A program made the position numbers and the translations under genes. DNA of 47,121 bases from Planctomycetota bacterium (GTDB lineage: Bacteria > Planctomycetota > Planctomycetia > Pirellulales > Pirellulaceae), in the NCBI GenBank assembly GCA_026692885.1, contig JAPLNJ010000691.1, positions 1 to 47,121 of the forward strand, given 5' to 3'. How positions within the stretch are numbered: position 1 is the first letter of the stretch; each line of letters starts with the position of its first letter. Shown piece by piece: positions 33,217 through 43,900 of the stretch. Under the pieces are notes generated by a model, which was not told where the DNA came from, searched no databases, and saw nothing but the letters and a program-made list of their open reading frames with translations.

Positions 33217-36200
33217 CTACGGGGAAGGTTTGAAGACTCTGACCTTTCCCTCTTTGGACTGGTAGAAACTCTCCCGAAATGCTCGATTCGCCGTGAGAAC
33301 ATCCCTCGCCGTCGCGTCGGTTCGGCTTTCCAACCATGTAAGCCACCGCTGCAAATTGTCGCGAGTGGGGCGTCGGGCGAAGTCCACCTGTTGACCGGCG
33401 AGCAAGGTCTTCATCGCTTCTGAGTTCTTCAGCTGCCACCACCCTGCCAGGTCAGGGAAGGTCATCTTGGAGTGACTTTCGTTCGCGGCTATCGTTGCCT
33501 GCCGGGAGAAAATGTCCCCCGCGGCGAACCCCATCGTTCCGACAACGGTAACGCCGCTACCTTTGGCCAATTGTGCCGCTATTGAATCGCTTTCGTTCCT
33601 TGCCAATCCGCTACCGCATCCGTTAAGGATGATCAAGCCCTTTGGGGACATATATCGCGTCAATACTCGTCCGATGGCGTAGGCATTGTCTGGTGTCAAC
33701 GTATTAACGTCGCCGAGGGCTGAGAAAGTGCGCATGAGGTCAAGATCGCCGTACCCAGATTTCGTCAGCTCTCCGGGGTTAGCTTCGTCGTCGGCCGCAT
33801 TGCCCCCAAACTGCATATGTCCCTCGTAACTTGCGTGGCCATGAAGGGCCAGCACCATGATCGTTTTGTCCGGCTTCTTGTCTGGTTCGCGAAGGACATC
33901 GATTCCGCCGGGAAGCCTACGTACCAGTTGCCGAAACGTATCAAGCGACGGTATTTCGGGGCGTGACACGCCAGTCGCGAGTTGGCCGGGTGAGGTGATG
34001 AACTTCAGTGTTCTTACATTATCCACCATTGCTACTGCCGGGTCCAAGAGGCTCTTGTAGAAACTCTCCAGGGTCATAAGTCCTGGCACCGATTCATTCG
34101 TATCAACGGCGTTTGCCGAATCCGCCAAGGGGGGAGCCGCGACCGCCAGCCTCATGGCTGCAGCCATGAGTAAACGCCCGACTGTGGTCCCTTCCAATCC
34201 AGTGAAGGGTATGACATTGGTAGCCGCGCGATGAGATACGAACCTATATAGGCTTTGCTGAAGCCGGCGGTCACCAGACGTCGAGACGCGACCCATTGAG
34301 CTTGAAGTCACAGATCTCGATATTCGTGAGGCCACGTTCCATGAATCACAGCTGTCCGGCACGGCCATCCAGACGCCGTCCAACGCTCGGCCCTCTTCGG
34401 GACGCTCGTCGGCGCGAGGATCGACCTCGAGACCGAGCGTCTCCGACGGCGCTGATGCCGGGTCTTCGCGACCGCTGAATGGAACCCGCACCAAGTGGCC
34501 GCGTGTTCTCCAGAATTCTCCGAGATCTGGATTGATCGCTTGCAAGATGTTAGCCACTTCAGCTTGGTCATAAGCAACCCCTGGAACGTTTGTGACGGAG
34601 GTCGGACTGATGGCGGGCGACGCGGGAGCGGCTGCGGCATAGGCAGGGCTGGCTGCGAGGCTGGGACTAGCCGCTGCCGGGGTGGCCGCTGAAATCCCTG
34701 CTGGAATATCCGGCAACGCATCGGTGTTGAGCAGCGCCTGTGTCGAAGCCAAGTACTGTGAGGCGGGGTCGCCAGTCGCCAGCACCTTATCCGCGGCTCC
34801 GCGAATGTCCCAGTAGCCGGATTCTAATTGCGGTTCGGCGGGATCGGCGAGCCACCCGGAACCGTACCACCAGGGGTTCCACCAGCCGCCCCACCAGCCG
34901 CCGCCCCAGGCCCAGGCGTTGTAGCCGCCGTAGTAGGCCCAGGAGTTCCAGGACGCGCCCCACCAGTTCAGGCCCGAATAACCGTAGTAGCCATAGTACC
35001 CGTAATAGCCATAGTAGCCGTAGTAGTACTGGCTGGCGACGATGCTGGCCTGGAAGTCGATGGTGGGCCCGGCAGCCACGGCGTACCGCGGATCTAAGTC
35101 CGGCACCGTGGAGTCTTCCGGGAGCGTGGCGTGATAGGTCCCGGCGGTGCCCATCCCCGCCACGGCCGTGGCTTGCCAAGTTGCCAGAGTCAGTTCCAGG
35201 TCGGCCTGGGCGGTGGCGGCACTCGCCGCCACGGAGGCGGTCACGTTGGCCAAGGCCAGATCGGCGTCCGCCAAAGCGATCTCGGCGATTTTCTCCGCGT
35301 CGGCAATGGCCACGCGCTGGGTCTCGTCCGCTGTAGCCACCGCGGTGACCCAGACCAGGTAAGCTGCTGCTTCGGACGCGTCGCCGATTGCCCAGGGCGT
35401 GCCGTTGGCCAGAGCGAAGGCGGCGCCGGCGGCGGCCAAGCCCGTCGTTTCGGTGATCCAGTACCCCTTGTCCAAGGCGGCCTGGGCCTGCACCAACGTC
35501 TTGTAGGCAGTCGCATCGGCTACGCTGTAGTCGCGCTCCGCCTGAGCTTTGATGTTGGCCTGGGTTTGGTCCTCGGCCGCTTGGGCGATGGCGAGCGTGT
35601 GACTGGCTGTGGCTACGGCGGCCAGGGCCGTGGCCAACTCGCCGGCCTCTGCCGCGTTGTAGGTGTCTTCCAAGGTTTCCAAACTCGTGCTGTGCGTCTG
35701 ATAGGCCGCGCTGAGGGTCGCGTAATAGGCGGTCCAGTCCTTGTCGATCGTCACATCGCGGTAAGCCGTGGCCAAGTCCACGGTGTAGTCGCGTTCTGCC
35801 TGGGCCTTGTCATCCAGATAGGTCTTGGCAGGACCGGCCAGCGCATTGAAGTACGCCTCGTGTGCCGTGGCCTGATCATCTTCGTTGGTCTCAGCCGCCA
35901 AAGCCAGATCCGTCGCCCGCGCCAAGTCCCCAGCGCTGATCGCGGTCGTCTTTGCCAGGTAGGCCGTAACCAGGGAGTTCTGATACGCGGTTTCGGTCGC
36001 GTTCCGACTGGTCACCCAATTCACATAAACGGGCTGCATGCTGGTCCACCACGTCACCCGCGCCGCCGCCCAATCCTCCAGGTATTGGGTCCAGGGAATG
36101 GCGATCGCGGTATTCACGGCCGTCGCGGCGGCCGCGCGGGTCGTCTCCTGGGCGGCCCAGTACGCCACATCCGCGGTAGCCTTGGACGACCGGTGCGCAT

Positions 36201-38517
36201 TTTCCGCGGCCGTCTCGGCCAGCCAGTAGGTGGTCTCGGCGTTGGCGAACACGTTGTCCAAGGTGGCTTGGTAGGTCGCTTCATCGATCGCCGCGCCGCG
36301 CGTAGTCGCAGCCAACGCTTGGGTGCGGTTCTTCTCGGCCGTGGCCAAGCCCAGCGTGTACGCCTGCCGCGCCGCATGCTCGTCCTGGCTCCAAGTCAGC
36401 TTGTCATCGGCCAGGTCCGTGGCGCGCTGCAGCGTGGCGTTGGCTTGGGCGGCCGTATGGGCGTCTCCCGCACCCGTGATTTCCTGCAGGTGGTCCAGTT
36501 GATACTGCTTCTCGGCCGTGGCCCAGTCGACGGCGAATTGTTTTTCCACCGTGGCGACTTGGACCTCGTAGACGCTGGTCGCTGTGGCCGCCGCCAACTG
36601 CCGGGCGTTGTCGGCGCCCAAGGCGGCAGCGTCATAGGTGTCTTGCACCGCCGCTTCGGCGATGGTCTGAGCGGCTTGTGAGTTGGCCAGGCTGGTGGCC
36701 TGGACGGTTTCTCCGGTGGCGCGCTGGACTTCGCGATCCTTCCAGGCCGCCGCCAAGTCGAACGCCCGGGTCCCATCGGCCGCAGCCAAGTTCATTTCGT
36801 GCGCCACGTAGGCCGGTTTCATGGCCGCGAGCCAGCCCGCTCCGGCAGCCGCATAGGCCGCCTGGAAGACGTCGGCCGGCGCGCCAGTGGCGCTGGCCAA
36901 AGCGCCAGCCGCAGCGGCCTTGGCATTGGCCCCGATGATCAGGTAGTCCGCCTCGATGGCGGCCACGGCGCCGGCCCGCAACGCGCTGGCCGTCCCTTCC
37001 GCCCAGGTCAGGTTGACCTGCGCCGTCTGCTCCGCCAGGACGTCGTTCTGATCGGCCAACGCCAAGGCGCCGTCATGATTGGCTTGGGCCCAGGCTTGGG
37101 CCGAGGTCAAGGTGGCCCCCGCCGCGGCGGCCGACACGGCATAGGCGGTTTCGGCCGCGCTGATGGCCGTCACGTAGTTCACGCCGGCCGTGGCGCGATC
37201 CGTGGCCAGATCGATGCGGGCGTCGCCCATGTCGGTGGCCCGGTCGATCTGCGCGTCGCCGATATCCGTGACAAACGGCGTCAAGGCGGCCTTCACGTCG
37301 TTCTCGCGCGTGGTGGCCGCGGTGGTCAGCGCGGACAGATAATTCTGCCATTCGCCGGTCGTCAACCCACCCGTGTACCAGCCGTAGTAGGACCAGCCCC
37401 AGCCGTAGCCCCAACCGCCATAGTAGTCGCCGTAGCCGCCATAATAGCTGCCGTAGTAACCGCCGTAGTAGCCGCCGCCCCACCAGCCGTAGTTTGTCCA
37501 TGGACCGTAGACATAACCCGTGTTGCCGCCCCACCAATACCCGTACCAACCGCCATAGCCGTATCCGTAGCCGTAGCCATAGCCGTAGCCGTAGTATCCG
37601 TAGCCGTACCAACCCGGCGTCCAGGTGTTGTTCCAGCCATCGGTGGAGTTCAGGTACAGCGTGCGCTGGGCGTCGGCGACCGCTGTGCTGTAGGCGGTGT
37701 TGGCTGCCTGGACGGCGATTTGGAGATCGCGGCCCGCATCGGCTTTGGCCGTGTCGTAAGTGACGCGGGTGAAGACCTCGGCCTCCGCGAAGTTGGCCTC
37801 GGCCGTGGCTTGGGCCACATAGAGATCCGCATCCGCGTTGGCGGTAGCCAGCGTTCGCGTGGTGTCCGCCGCCGTCAAGGCCGATTGGTGCGCCGTCTCG
37901 GCCGCGGTCACCACCGTGACCAGGGCCACGTCGGCGGTAGCCACCGCGACGCTGCGGTTGTAGAGGGCTAACGAGACGGCATCCTGATACAGGTCCTGGG
38001 CGACGCGTCTCTGATTCGAAGCGTTGTACTCGGCCACCGCCAAGGCCGCCTGGTATTGGTCATACGGGCTGCCCGTACTGAGCGCCACGGCCGCCAGCGC
38101 CGTCGCATGGTCGGCGTACAATCGGGTTTCATACAACCCGCGCGCGGCAATCGTGTCTTCGCGTTTGGCGGCATCGGCGATGGTTTGCGCGACCTCCTGG
38201 TTGGCTTCCGCCGTCTTAGTTGCCACCTGTTGGCTGGCGTCGGCGGCCGTGACCGCGGTGGTATACGCCGCGTCGGCCGCCGTCGTGGCGCTCGCATAGG
38301 CGATGTCGGCGGTGGCCTTCGCCCCGGCCAACGTGATGCTTTCGTTCTTGATGGCCGTGGCCAGGATTTTCGCTTGGATGCCGATTTGGTCGGTCAACAG
38401 GGCGCCGGCACCCGCCGCGCTGGCCGTATAGCTGTCCGTTTCGTTGGCGTACTGCACGGTCCGGTCATAGGTGTCATCGGCGATCGCCTGGCGCAGGGCA
38501 TCCCAGGCCGTATGCAT
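33217..38517 (-). CDS. Second giant protein, C-terminal part: Ala-rich helix, Gly/Tyr/Trp blocks, caspase-like domain
   Basis: This is the downstream half of a gene split by a frameshift near 38520; the first ATG in the new frame is at 38517 (MHTAWDALRQAIADD), but no Shine-Dalgarno supports independent initiation. Residues 1-1140 are mostly Ala/Thr-rich predicted helix, interrupted by a Gly/Tyr/Trp-rich block (about 291-384); a second such block lies at about 1160-1222. A Pro/Ala linker follows. The last 230 residues contain KTIMVLALHGHASYEGH (His1559) and GLIILNGCGSGLA (Cys1634), a strand-HG ... strand-x-x-C(G/A) pattern like clan CD peptidases (caspase, CHAT, MARTX C80). The 75-residue spacing is compatible with that fold. 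It could be a protease that processes itself or partners, but activity is inferred, not shown. Confidence 0.82.
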   Translation of the reverse strand: MHTAWDALRQAIADDTYDRTVQYANETDSYTASAAGAGALLTDQIGIQAKILATAIKNESITLAGAKATADIAYASATTAADAAYTTAVTAADASQQVATKTAEANQEVAQTIADAAKREDTIAARGLYETRLYADHATALAAVALSTGSPYDQYQAALAVAEYNASNQRRVAQDLYQDAVSLALYNRSVAVATADVALVTVVTAAETAHQSALTAADTTRTLATANADADLYVAQATAEANFAEAEVFTRVTYDTAKADAGRDLQIAVQAANTAYSTAVADAQRTLYLNSTDGWNNTWTPGWYGYGYYGYGYGYGYGYGYGGWYGYWWGGNTGYVYGPWTNYGWWGGGYYGGYYGSYYGGYGDYYGGWGYGWGWSYYGWYTGGLTTGEWQNYLSALTTAATTRENDVKAALTPFVTDIGDAQIDRATDMGDARIDLATDRATAGVNYVTAISAAETAYAVSAAAAGATLTSAQAWAQANHDGALALADQNDVLAEQTAQVNLTWAEGTASALRAGAVAAIEADYLIIGANAKAAAAGALASATGAPADVFQAAYAAAGAGWLAAMKPAYVAHEMNLAAADGTRAFDLAAAWKDREVQRATGETVQATSLANSQAAQTIAEAAVQDTYDAAALGADNARQLAAATATSVYEVQVATVEKQFAVDWATAEKQYQLDHLQEITGAGDAHTAAQANATLQRATDLADDKLTWSQDEHAARQAYTLGLATAEKNRTQALAATTRGAAIDEATYQATLDNVFANAETTYWLAETAAENAHRSSKATADVAYWAAQETTRAAAATAVNTAIAIPWTQYLEDWAAARVTWWTSMQPVYVNWVTSRNATETAYQNSLVTAYLAKTTAISAGDLARATDLALAAETNEDDQATAHEAYFNALAGPAKTYLDDKAQAERDYTVDLATAYRDVTIDKDWTAYYATLSAAYQTHSTSLETLEDTYNAAEAGELATALAAVATASHTLAIAQAAEDQTQANIKAQAERDYSVADATAYKTLVQAQAALDKGYWITETTGLAAAGAAFALANGTPWAIGDASEAAAYLVWVTAVATADETQRVAIADAEKIAEIALADADLALANVTASVAASAATAQADLELTLATWQATAVAGMGTAGTYHATLPEDSTVPDLDPRYAVAAGPTIDFQASIVASQYYYGYYGYYGYYGYYGYSGLNWWGASWNSWAYYGGYNAWAWGGGWWGGWWNPWWYGSGWLADPAEPQLESGYWDIRGAADKVLATGDPASQYLASTQALLNTDALPDIPAGISAATPAAASPSLAASPAYAAAAPASPAISPTSVTNVPGVAYDQAEVANILQAINPDLGEFWRTRGHLVRVPFSGREDPASAPSETLGLEVDPRADERPEEGRALDGVWMAVPDSCDSWNVASRISRSVTSSSMGRVSTSGDRRLQQSLYRFVSHRAATNVIPFTGLEGTTVGRLLMAAAMRLAVAAPPLADSANAVDTNESVPGLMTLESFYKSLLDPAVAMVDNVRTLKFITSPGQLATGVSRPEIPSLDTFRQLVRRLPGGIDVLREPDKKPDKTIMVLALHGHASYEGHMQFGGNAADDEANPGELTKSGYGDLDLMRTFSALGDVNTLTPDNAYAIGRVLTRYMSPKGLIILNGCGSGLARNESDSIAAQLAKGSGVTVVGTMGFAAGDIFSRQATIAANESHSKMTFPDLAGWWQLKNSEAMKTLLAGQQVDFARRPTRDNLQRWLTWLESRTDATARDVLTANRAFRESFYQSKEGKVRVFKPSP
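34850..35036 (-). repeat. Gly/Tyr/Trp-rich block 2
   Basis: About 60 residues are almost only Gly, Tyr, Trp, Asn and Ser, starting with repeated YYGYYGYYGY and continuing through WWGASWNSWAYYGGYN and GGGWWGGWWNPWWYG. The translated minus strand is clearly in frame here. Such aromatic-glycine sequences are typical of adhesive, elastic or self-associating proteins (inference). Confidence 0.88.
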
Positions 38518-40960
38518 GAGGCGTAATTCAACTTGGCCGCGCCGACGTTGTCCGCGTAGGTGTTCGTGGCCGCGACCATGGCGACGACTTGGGCCTGGCT
38601 GGCGAGTGATTGGGCATTGGCCAAGGTTTGGTCGGCGGTGGCCACCGTCGTGGCTTGGGTGTAATCGGCGGCGGCGGTCGCGGTGACTTGAGTCACGTCG
38701 GCATTGCCCGTCGCAGTTGCCCACGCCAGCTCGACGGTCGCCAGGTCCAGATGGTATTGGGACCAACGGGAATTCTCGGTCGTGTTCCAGGCGGTCATCG
38801 CGGCCAGATGTTGTGTGGCTTCGGCGACCTGGTAGGAGCGCTGCGAGCCGGCGTCGGCGACGTCGCGCGTCTGGGTCAGTTGGGCCTCGGCATCGGCGAA
38901 CTGTTTGTCGGCCAAGGCCGTGACGCTGACGAACGCCACATCGATCGCGGCCCAGGCCGTCTGCTGCGTCCCGTCATCCTTCACCACCTGCACGGCGTAT
39001 TTCTTGTCGGCGTCTGCCAGGGCCTTGTGGTACACGGCCAGGGCATCGCCGGTGGTTGAGTTTTGCGTGCCATTCGAGCTTTGCGCGTCGTCACTGAACT
39101 GCTTGGAAGCCGTGCGGGCGTCATCGCCCCGCGTCTGACTGGCGTCGATCAGGGCGATCTGGTAATCGTGATTCACATTCAGCAGAGCGATGTTCAGATC
39201 CGCGCCGGCGTTGATCCAATCGTTCGAGTCCGTGCTCTCGTAGCCATAGCCATAGGTCGGGTTGACGATCCACTGGCGCGCGTTGATGAGCGTGGTGTCG
39301 TGGTTGTAATAGGCCAGCGAGGTTTGGTCCGACCAGGTGTAGTAGACATCGGCGTACGTGTCGTTGTAGTCCTTATCGACTTGGGCCAAGTCGTCACGCA
39401 GTTGCTGGCGCTGCAGGGCGTTGTCCTGCAACTCAATCTGCACGTTGAGGACCTTGGCGTCCCAATACGTCACCTTGGCGTCGAGACGTTCCTTGCCGTG
39501 CAGCCAGGCCGCGTCGGCCTGGGCATAACTCCGCGCCTTGGCGGCCGTCGCCGTGGCCTGCGACTCAGTGCGGGTGGCGTCGGCCGTGGCCGTCGTTTGA
39601 GTCATGTACGCCGCCGAGCGCTGGGTCGTGTACGTCGCCTCGCTATTAACCAGGGCGAGTTGGTAGGCGGTCCAGGGTGTGCCGACGACCGTGTTCCAGG
39701 TAGCCAGCTGCGTTTGGCGGGCCGCAACCTCAACTTGCCAGCGGGTGACCGTGGCAGTGGCGACGTCCAGATCGTGGGTGCGAATCGCATCCGCTTCCGC
39801 ATCGGCCCGGATCTTCTCGGCGTCGGCGATGGCCTTGCTGCGTTGGCGCTCGGCATCGAGCAGGGTTTGCTGCAGGGTGTGGGTCGCCACCACATACTGC
39901 GATCGCCCGCCACTGGCGTAGCTGTTGAACTGCGTGTCCAACGCCTCCTGGGCAGCGCTGACGGCCTGATCGTGGGCCAGGTCGGCCACCGACATGTCCA
40001 GCCGATACTGCTTCCAAGCGCCGGCCATGTCGAGATCGTATTGCCGGCGCGCATCGGCGACGTCCTGATCGGCCGTCTTGCGTTCGCTGTAGCACGTCTG
40101 GCCGTAGGTGAGATAGGCCGCTTGCCGTTGGCTCTGCGTCGCGTTCGGGTTGGACAGCACGGCGTAGGCCGAGTTCCAGGCCGTTTGCGTGTGGCTGCTG
40201 TAATTGGTCCAGATGGCGTTGGTAGCGGCGGTGAGGGTGGCGTAGGCCGCGTCTCCGGCGCCGTCCAGCGTATTCCAATTCGCTTCCCACGTGGCCTCGT
40301 AGGCATCCCAGGCGGCCTGCAAGGCGGTCGCATAATTCTGTTGTTGCAGGTTGATGTCGATCCCCGACGCATTGGGCGCCTGCATGGCGGTCCAGTAGGC
40401 TTGTTGCGCCGCTTGGGCGTCCGTGCTGTACTGGTTGTTGGCCGCCGCGACGGCAGTGGTATAAGTCGTCTGAGCCGCCTGTTTCGCGTCGCTCAAGGCT
40501 TGGTCCGCCGAGGCCGTGGCGATTTGGTAGGTCGCTTCCAGCGTGGCCTTGGCCGTCTGATAGAGCGGATCGGCGTCCCAGTCGTAGGCCGGACCTTCGT
40601 AGGTGGGCAGGCCGCTGGGCGGCTGGGGTTGGTCCCCATCCGCCGGGATCTGCACGCCGTTGGCAGCGGGCGCTGCCGGCCAGGTGAGGGGCTCGATGGT
40701 GTAGTGGGTCGGATCGCCCGTGAAGCTGGCCATGTTGGTCACGAAGGCCGCCTGGGCCGTCTGCACGGCCGACAGGTAGGCGGCATCCGCAGCCGCCACG
40801 GCCGCCGTGTGCGCGTTTTGGGCGGTCTGAACGGACTGGTTCCGCGTCGCCGTGGCGGCACCGACATCCGTATCGTACTGGCTGTTGGCGGTGTCCATTG
40901 CCGTCGGCGCGGACCCGCCGGGGCCCAGGCCATCACTGGCCCGAGCGGCCTGGTTCAAGG
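35100..40960 (-). repeat. Ala-rich predicted helical/coiled-coil region
   Basis: Roughly 1,950 residues in the combined frame are dominated by Ala, Thr, Asp, Gln and Tyr, with recurring words such as ADxAY, TAxAxAD, AQxAY and AExxYxxA spaced about 11-20 residues apart. The pattern suggests long amphipathic helices or coiled coils. Units are degenerate, not exact copies. The region is interrupted once by Gly/Tyr/Trp block 1 and contains the frameshift at about 38520. It resembles a fibre-like stalk rather than an enzyme. Confidence 0.72.
37366..37644 (-). repeat. Gly/Tyr/Trp-rich block 1
   Basis: About 90 residues of Gly-Tyr repeats (GYGYYGYGYGYGYGYGY) pass into WGGGYYGGYYGSYYGGYGDYYG and end with GWGWSYYGWY. 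The block interrupts the Ala-rich helical region. Its DNA is a run of GTAGCC/GTATCC-type hexamers on the plus strand and could vary in length by slippage. Confidence 0.88.
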
Positions 40961-43900
40961 CGCCCGCGACCGGCACAAGGGCCTGTGCGGCGGTGCCGTC
41001 AGGATCGCTGGACAGCACGAAGCTCAAAGGCACCCAGGAGCTGTGGACGGTCGCACCGCCGGAGGCGTAAGTGGCCGTGCGCAGGCGGACCGTGTTCAGG
41101 CCCTGGTGCAGATTGTAGGGCGCGAAGCTGAAGCTCCCGTTGGAGACATACGCCGTCCCATCGGCCGTCTCATCGCCGTTGACGTCATACTCCAGCCAGG
41201 TGTAGTTCGCACTGGTGATCCCCGCGACAGTCCCCGTAAGTGTGCCGTTGCTGGTGCTGAAATCGTGCGTGGCGGAGCCCGTGTCGGCTGCCAGGCCGAT
41301 CTGCGTGATGTTGGGTTGCGCGTTGGCCGAAACCTCCAGGCGGAATTGGAACGTGTACCAGCCGCTGTACACGGCCGTGGCGTTCTGATCGTAGTCCTTG
41401 GTCCGCGCCCGGATCGTGATGTCTCCAGACGGCAAGCCCTGGGGCGCGTAGGTGAACTGCAGATCGCTGTCCACGGTGATTTGACCGTCCGGTCGGCCGT
41501 CCCCGTTGTGGTCGAACTGCACGACCACGAACTCGCCCCGGCCACGGTGATTGAGCTGCCCTTGAAGTTGGCTGTTCGAGGTGATCTTGTCCGTACTGCT
41601 GGAGCCGTCGTCCTGCACGAGGGACAACTGGCTGACCTGGAGGGGTTCCGATGCGGACGGCGTGTTGTTCACGGTGATCGCCGACCAGCTCGAATAGAGC
41701 GTCTGGTGCTCGGCCTGATCCGTTTCCCGGGTGCGCACATGCACGGTCGTGGTGCCCGTGGGCAGCGAGTTCGGCTGCACGCTGAATACACCGTCTCGGT
41801 CCGTCAGGACGGTTTGATCTACCGTCCCGTCCCCGTCGTAATCGAACTCCACGGCCACCTGATCCAAGGCGCCTTCATTGGTGATCCGGCCGGTAAGCGA
41901 GGTGGTCGCATCGCTTGCGTAGCTGGCAGGGGCGACCAGTTCCAGGCTGTTGAGCCGCGCCGGGGCGTTGGGCTGGTCTTCGTAAGTGAAGTTCAAGGTC
42001 GACCAAGCGCCGCGCGCGTAGGCCCCTTGCTGCTCGTCCCACTCCACGCCCCGGACTTTCACGCTGATGGAACCGAAAGCCAGCCCGGTCGGCTCGATAC
42101 GGAAGCGGCCTTGGTCGTCGGCCGTGGTGACCTGGTCGACGTTGCCGTCCCCATTCCAGTCGACCTCGACGGTCATCCCCGCGACCTGCCGGTCGTCGGC
42201 CAACTGGCCCACCAGCGTCGGGTTCGCAGTCGCGCCGTCGGTCGCCGATGATCCGGAGTCGCTCAGCAGGCCGACCGTTTGTACGACCGGCACGGCATTG
42301 GTTTCGGCTTCCAGGGTGAACGTGAGCGTGGTCCAGGGACCGTACAGTTGCTGTTGGTTGCGATAGTCCCACTCCACGCCGCGGGCCGCGATGGTGTGGG
42401 TGCCCAGGCTCAACCCGGGCGGCAGGTACGTGAAATCGCCGTTGGCGTCGGCGATGACCGACGCATCGGCCACGCCGTCGGCGTCGCGATCGAATTCGAC
42501 CGTCTGATAGGCCACGGCCCCGTCGTTGCCGAGATTCCCGGTCAGCGTCGCGTCCCAGGTCAGGTGGTCGGTGCTCGACGCTCCGGTGTCGTGTTTCAGC
42601 TGGAGGCTCCCGACCTCGATGGCCGCATTGGGGATGGGTTCCAGGGTGAACGTCAGTTGAGACCAGGGGCTGCAGACGTATTGCTGCGTGTTCCCGTCCC
42701 AGACGCGCGTGCGGGCGCGCACGGTGTGCGCCCCTTCGCCGAGGTTTTCGGGTTCGTATAGGAACTGCCCGTCAGCCTGCGGTTCGACCGAGCCGTCCGG
42801 CAAGCCATCGCCGTTGTGGTCGAAGACGACTTCCATCCCGGCGAGATCCGCCGCGGTGGAAACCTGTCCGACCAGCGTGCTGATGGACGTGACACCATCG
42901 GTGCTGGACGTTCCCGTGTCGGCCAGCAGGGTGAATGTTTGCAATTGGGGGGCCTGCACCGGCTGGAAGTTGAACGAGACGGAGAACCAGTCGCCGGGCA
43001 CTCCGCCGCCTGCCACCGGATCCCACTGCACGCTGCGCGCCTGCACCGAGACGTTGCCGGCGGCCAGACCCAGCGGCCGAAACTCGAACTCGCCCTGCGC
43101 ATCGTTCCACGTCGAGCCGTCCACCACTCCATCGCCGTCCTGGTCGTACTCGATACGGAATTCGGCCGCGAAGTTCACGGCCACCGCCAGTTTGCCGTGC
43201 AGCAGCGCGTCCGACGTGACGCCGTCCGTGGCCGACGTACCCGTGTCGTCGGCCAGGGCCAGGCTGGCCAGAGCCGGGCCTTGTTCCGGTTCCCAGGTGA
43301 ACGTGAACGTGCTCCACGGGCCACGCAGATAGGTGCCATAGTTCACATCCCACTGCAAGGCCCGCGCACGAATGGTATGCGTGCCGTACGACAGGCCGCT
43401 GGACCAATAGCGGAACCCGCCGTCCGCCGCGGTCGTGGTCTTGCCGTCCACTTTGCCGTCGCCATCGTAATCGAACTCGATGGGAACGATCAGGCTGAAG
43501 GTGCAGGTGCCGCCACTGCCCGAACTGTTCTGGCCGTTGGTGTAGCCGCCGCCCGCGGAACTGGGCGGTCCGTACGATCCCGGATCGGCGTTGCCGGCCG
43601 GATCGGAGAGATAGCCGCCGCTACCACCACCGCTGGAAGAGTCGGAACCCGAACCCATGCCGCTGGGGAGAAAGGCATTGGGATCGTAGTTACCGCCGCC
43701 GTCACCTCCGGAACCCGTGCCGGACCCATTCCCGGTTGCGGAGCAGTCGCCGCCGCTGGAACTGCCTCCCGAACTGCCTCCCGAACCGGAACCCGTGCCC
43801 GAACCTTGTCCCTGCCACACGTCGCCGCTGAGCACCGGCAGGCCGGTCGCAAATTCCCCTTCATTGTCTTGGGACATGGCCAGCCCGGTGACCAGGTAAC

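Noticed and set aside
33113..33442. Longer N-terminus for the leucine-rich protein
   Set aside because: The extension overlaps the end of the giant gene, is Arg/Ser-rich and lacks a ribosome site; the ATG at 33112 has both a Shine-Dalgarno and a signal peptide.
38510..38530. Programmed ribosomal frameshift in the second giant gene
   Set aside because: The junction has no slippery heptamer, no upstream Shine-Dalgarno-like stimulator and no clear hairpin; a one-base deletion explains it more simply.
39063..42251. Plus-strand open frame of 1,062 codons
   Set aside because: It mirrors the Ala-rich and Ig-like regions of the second giant gene; no family features and no ribosome binding site.
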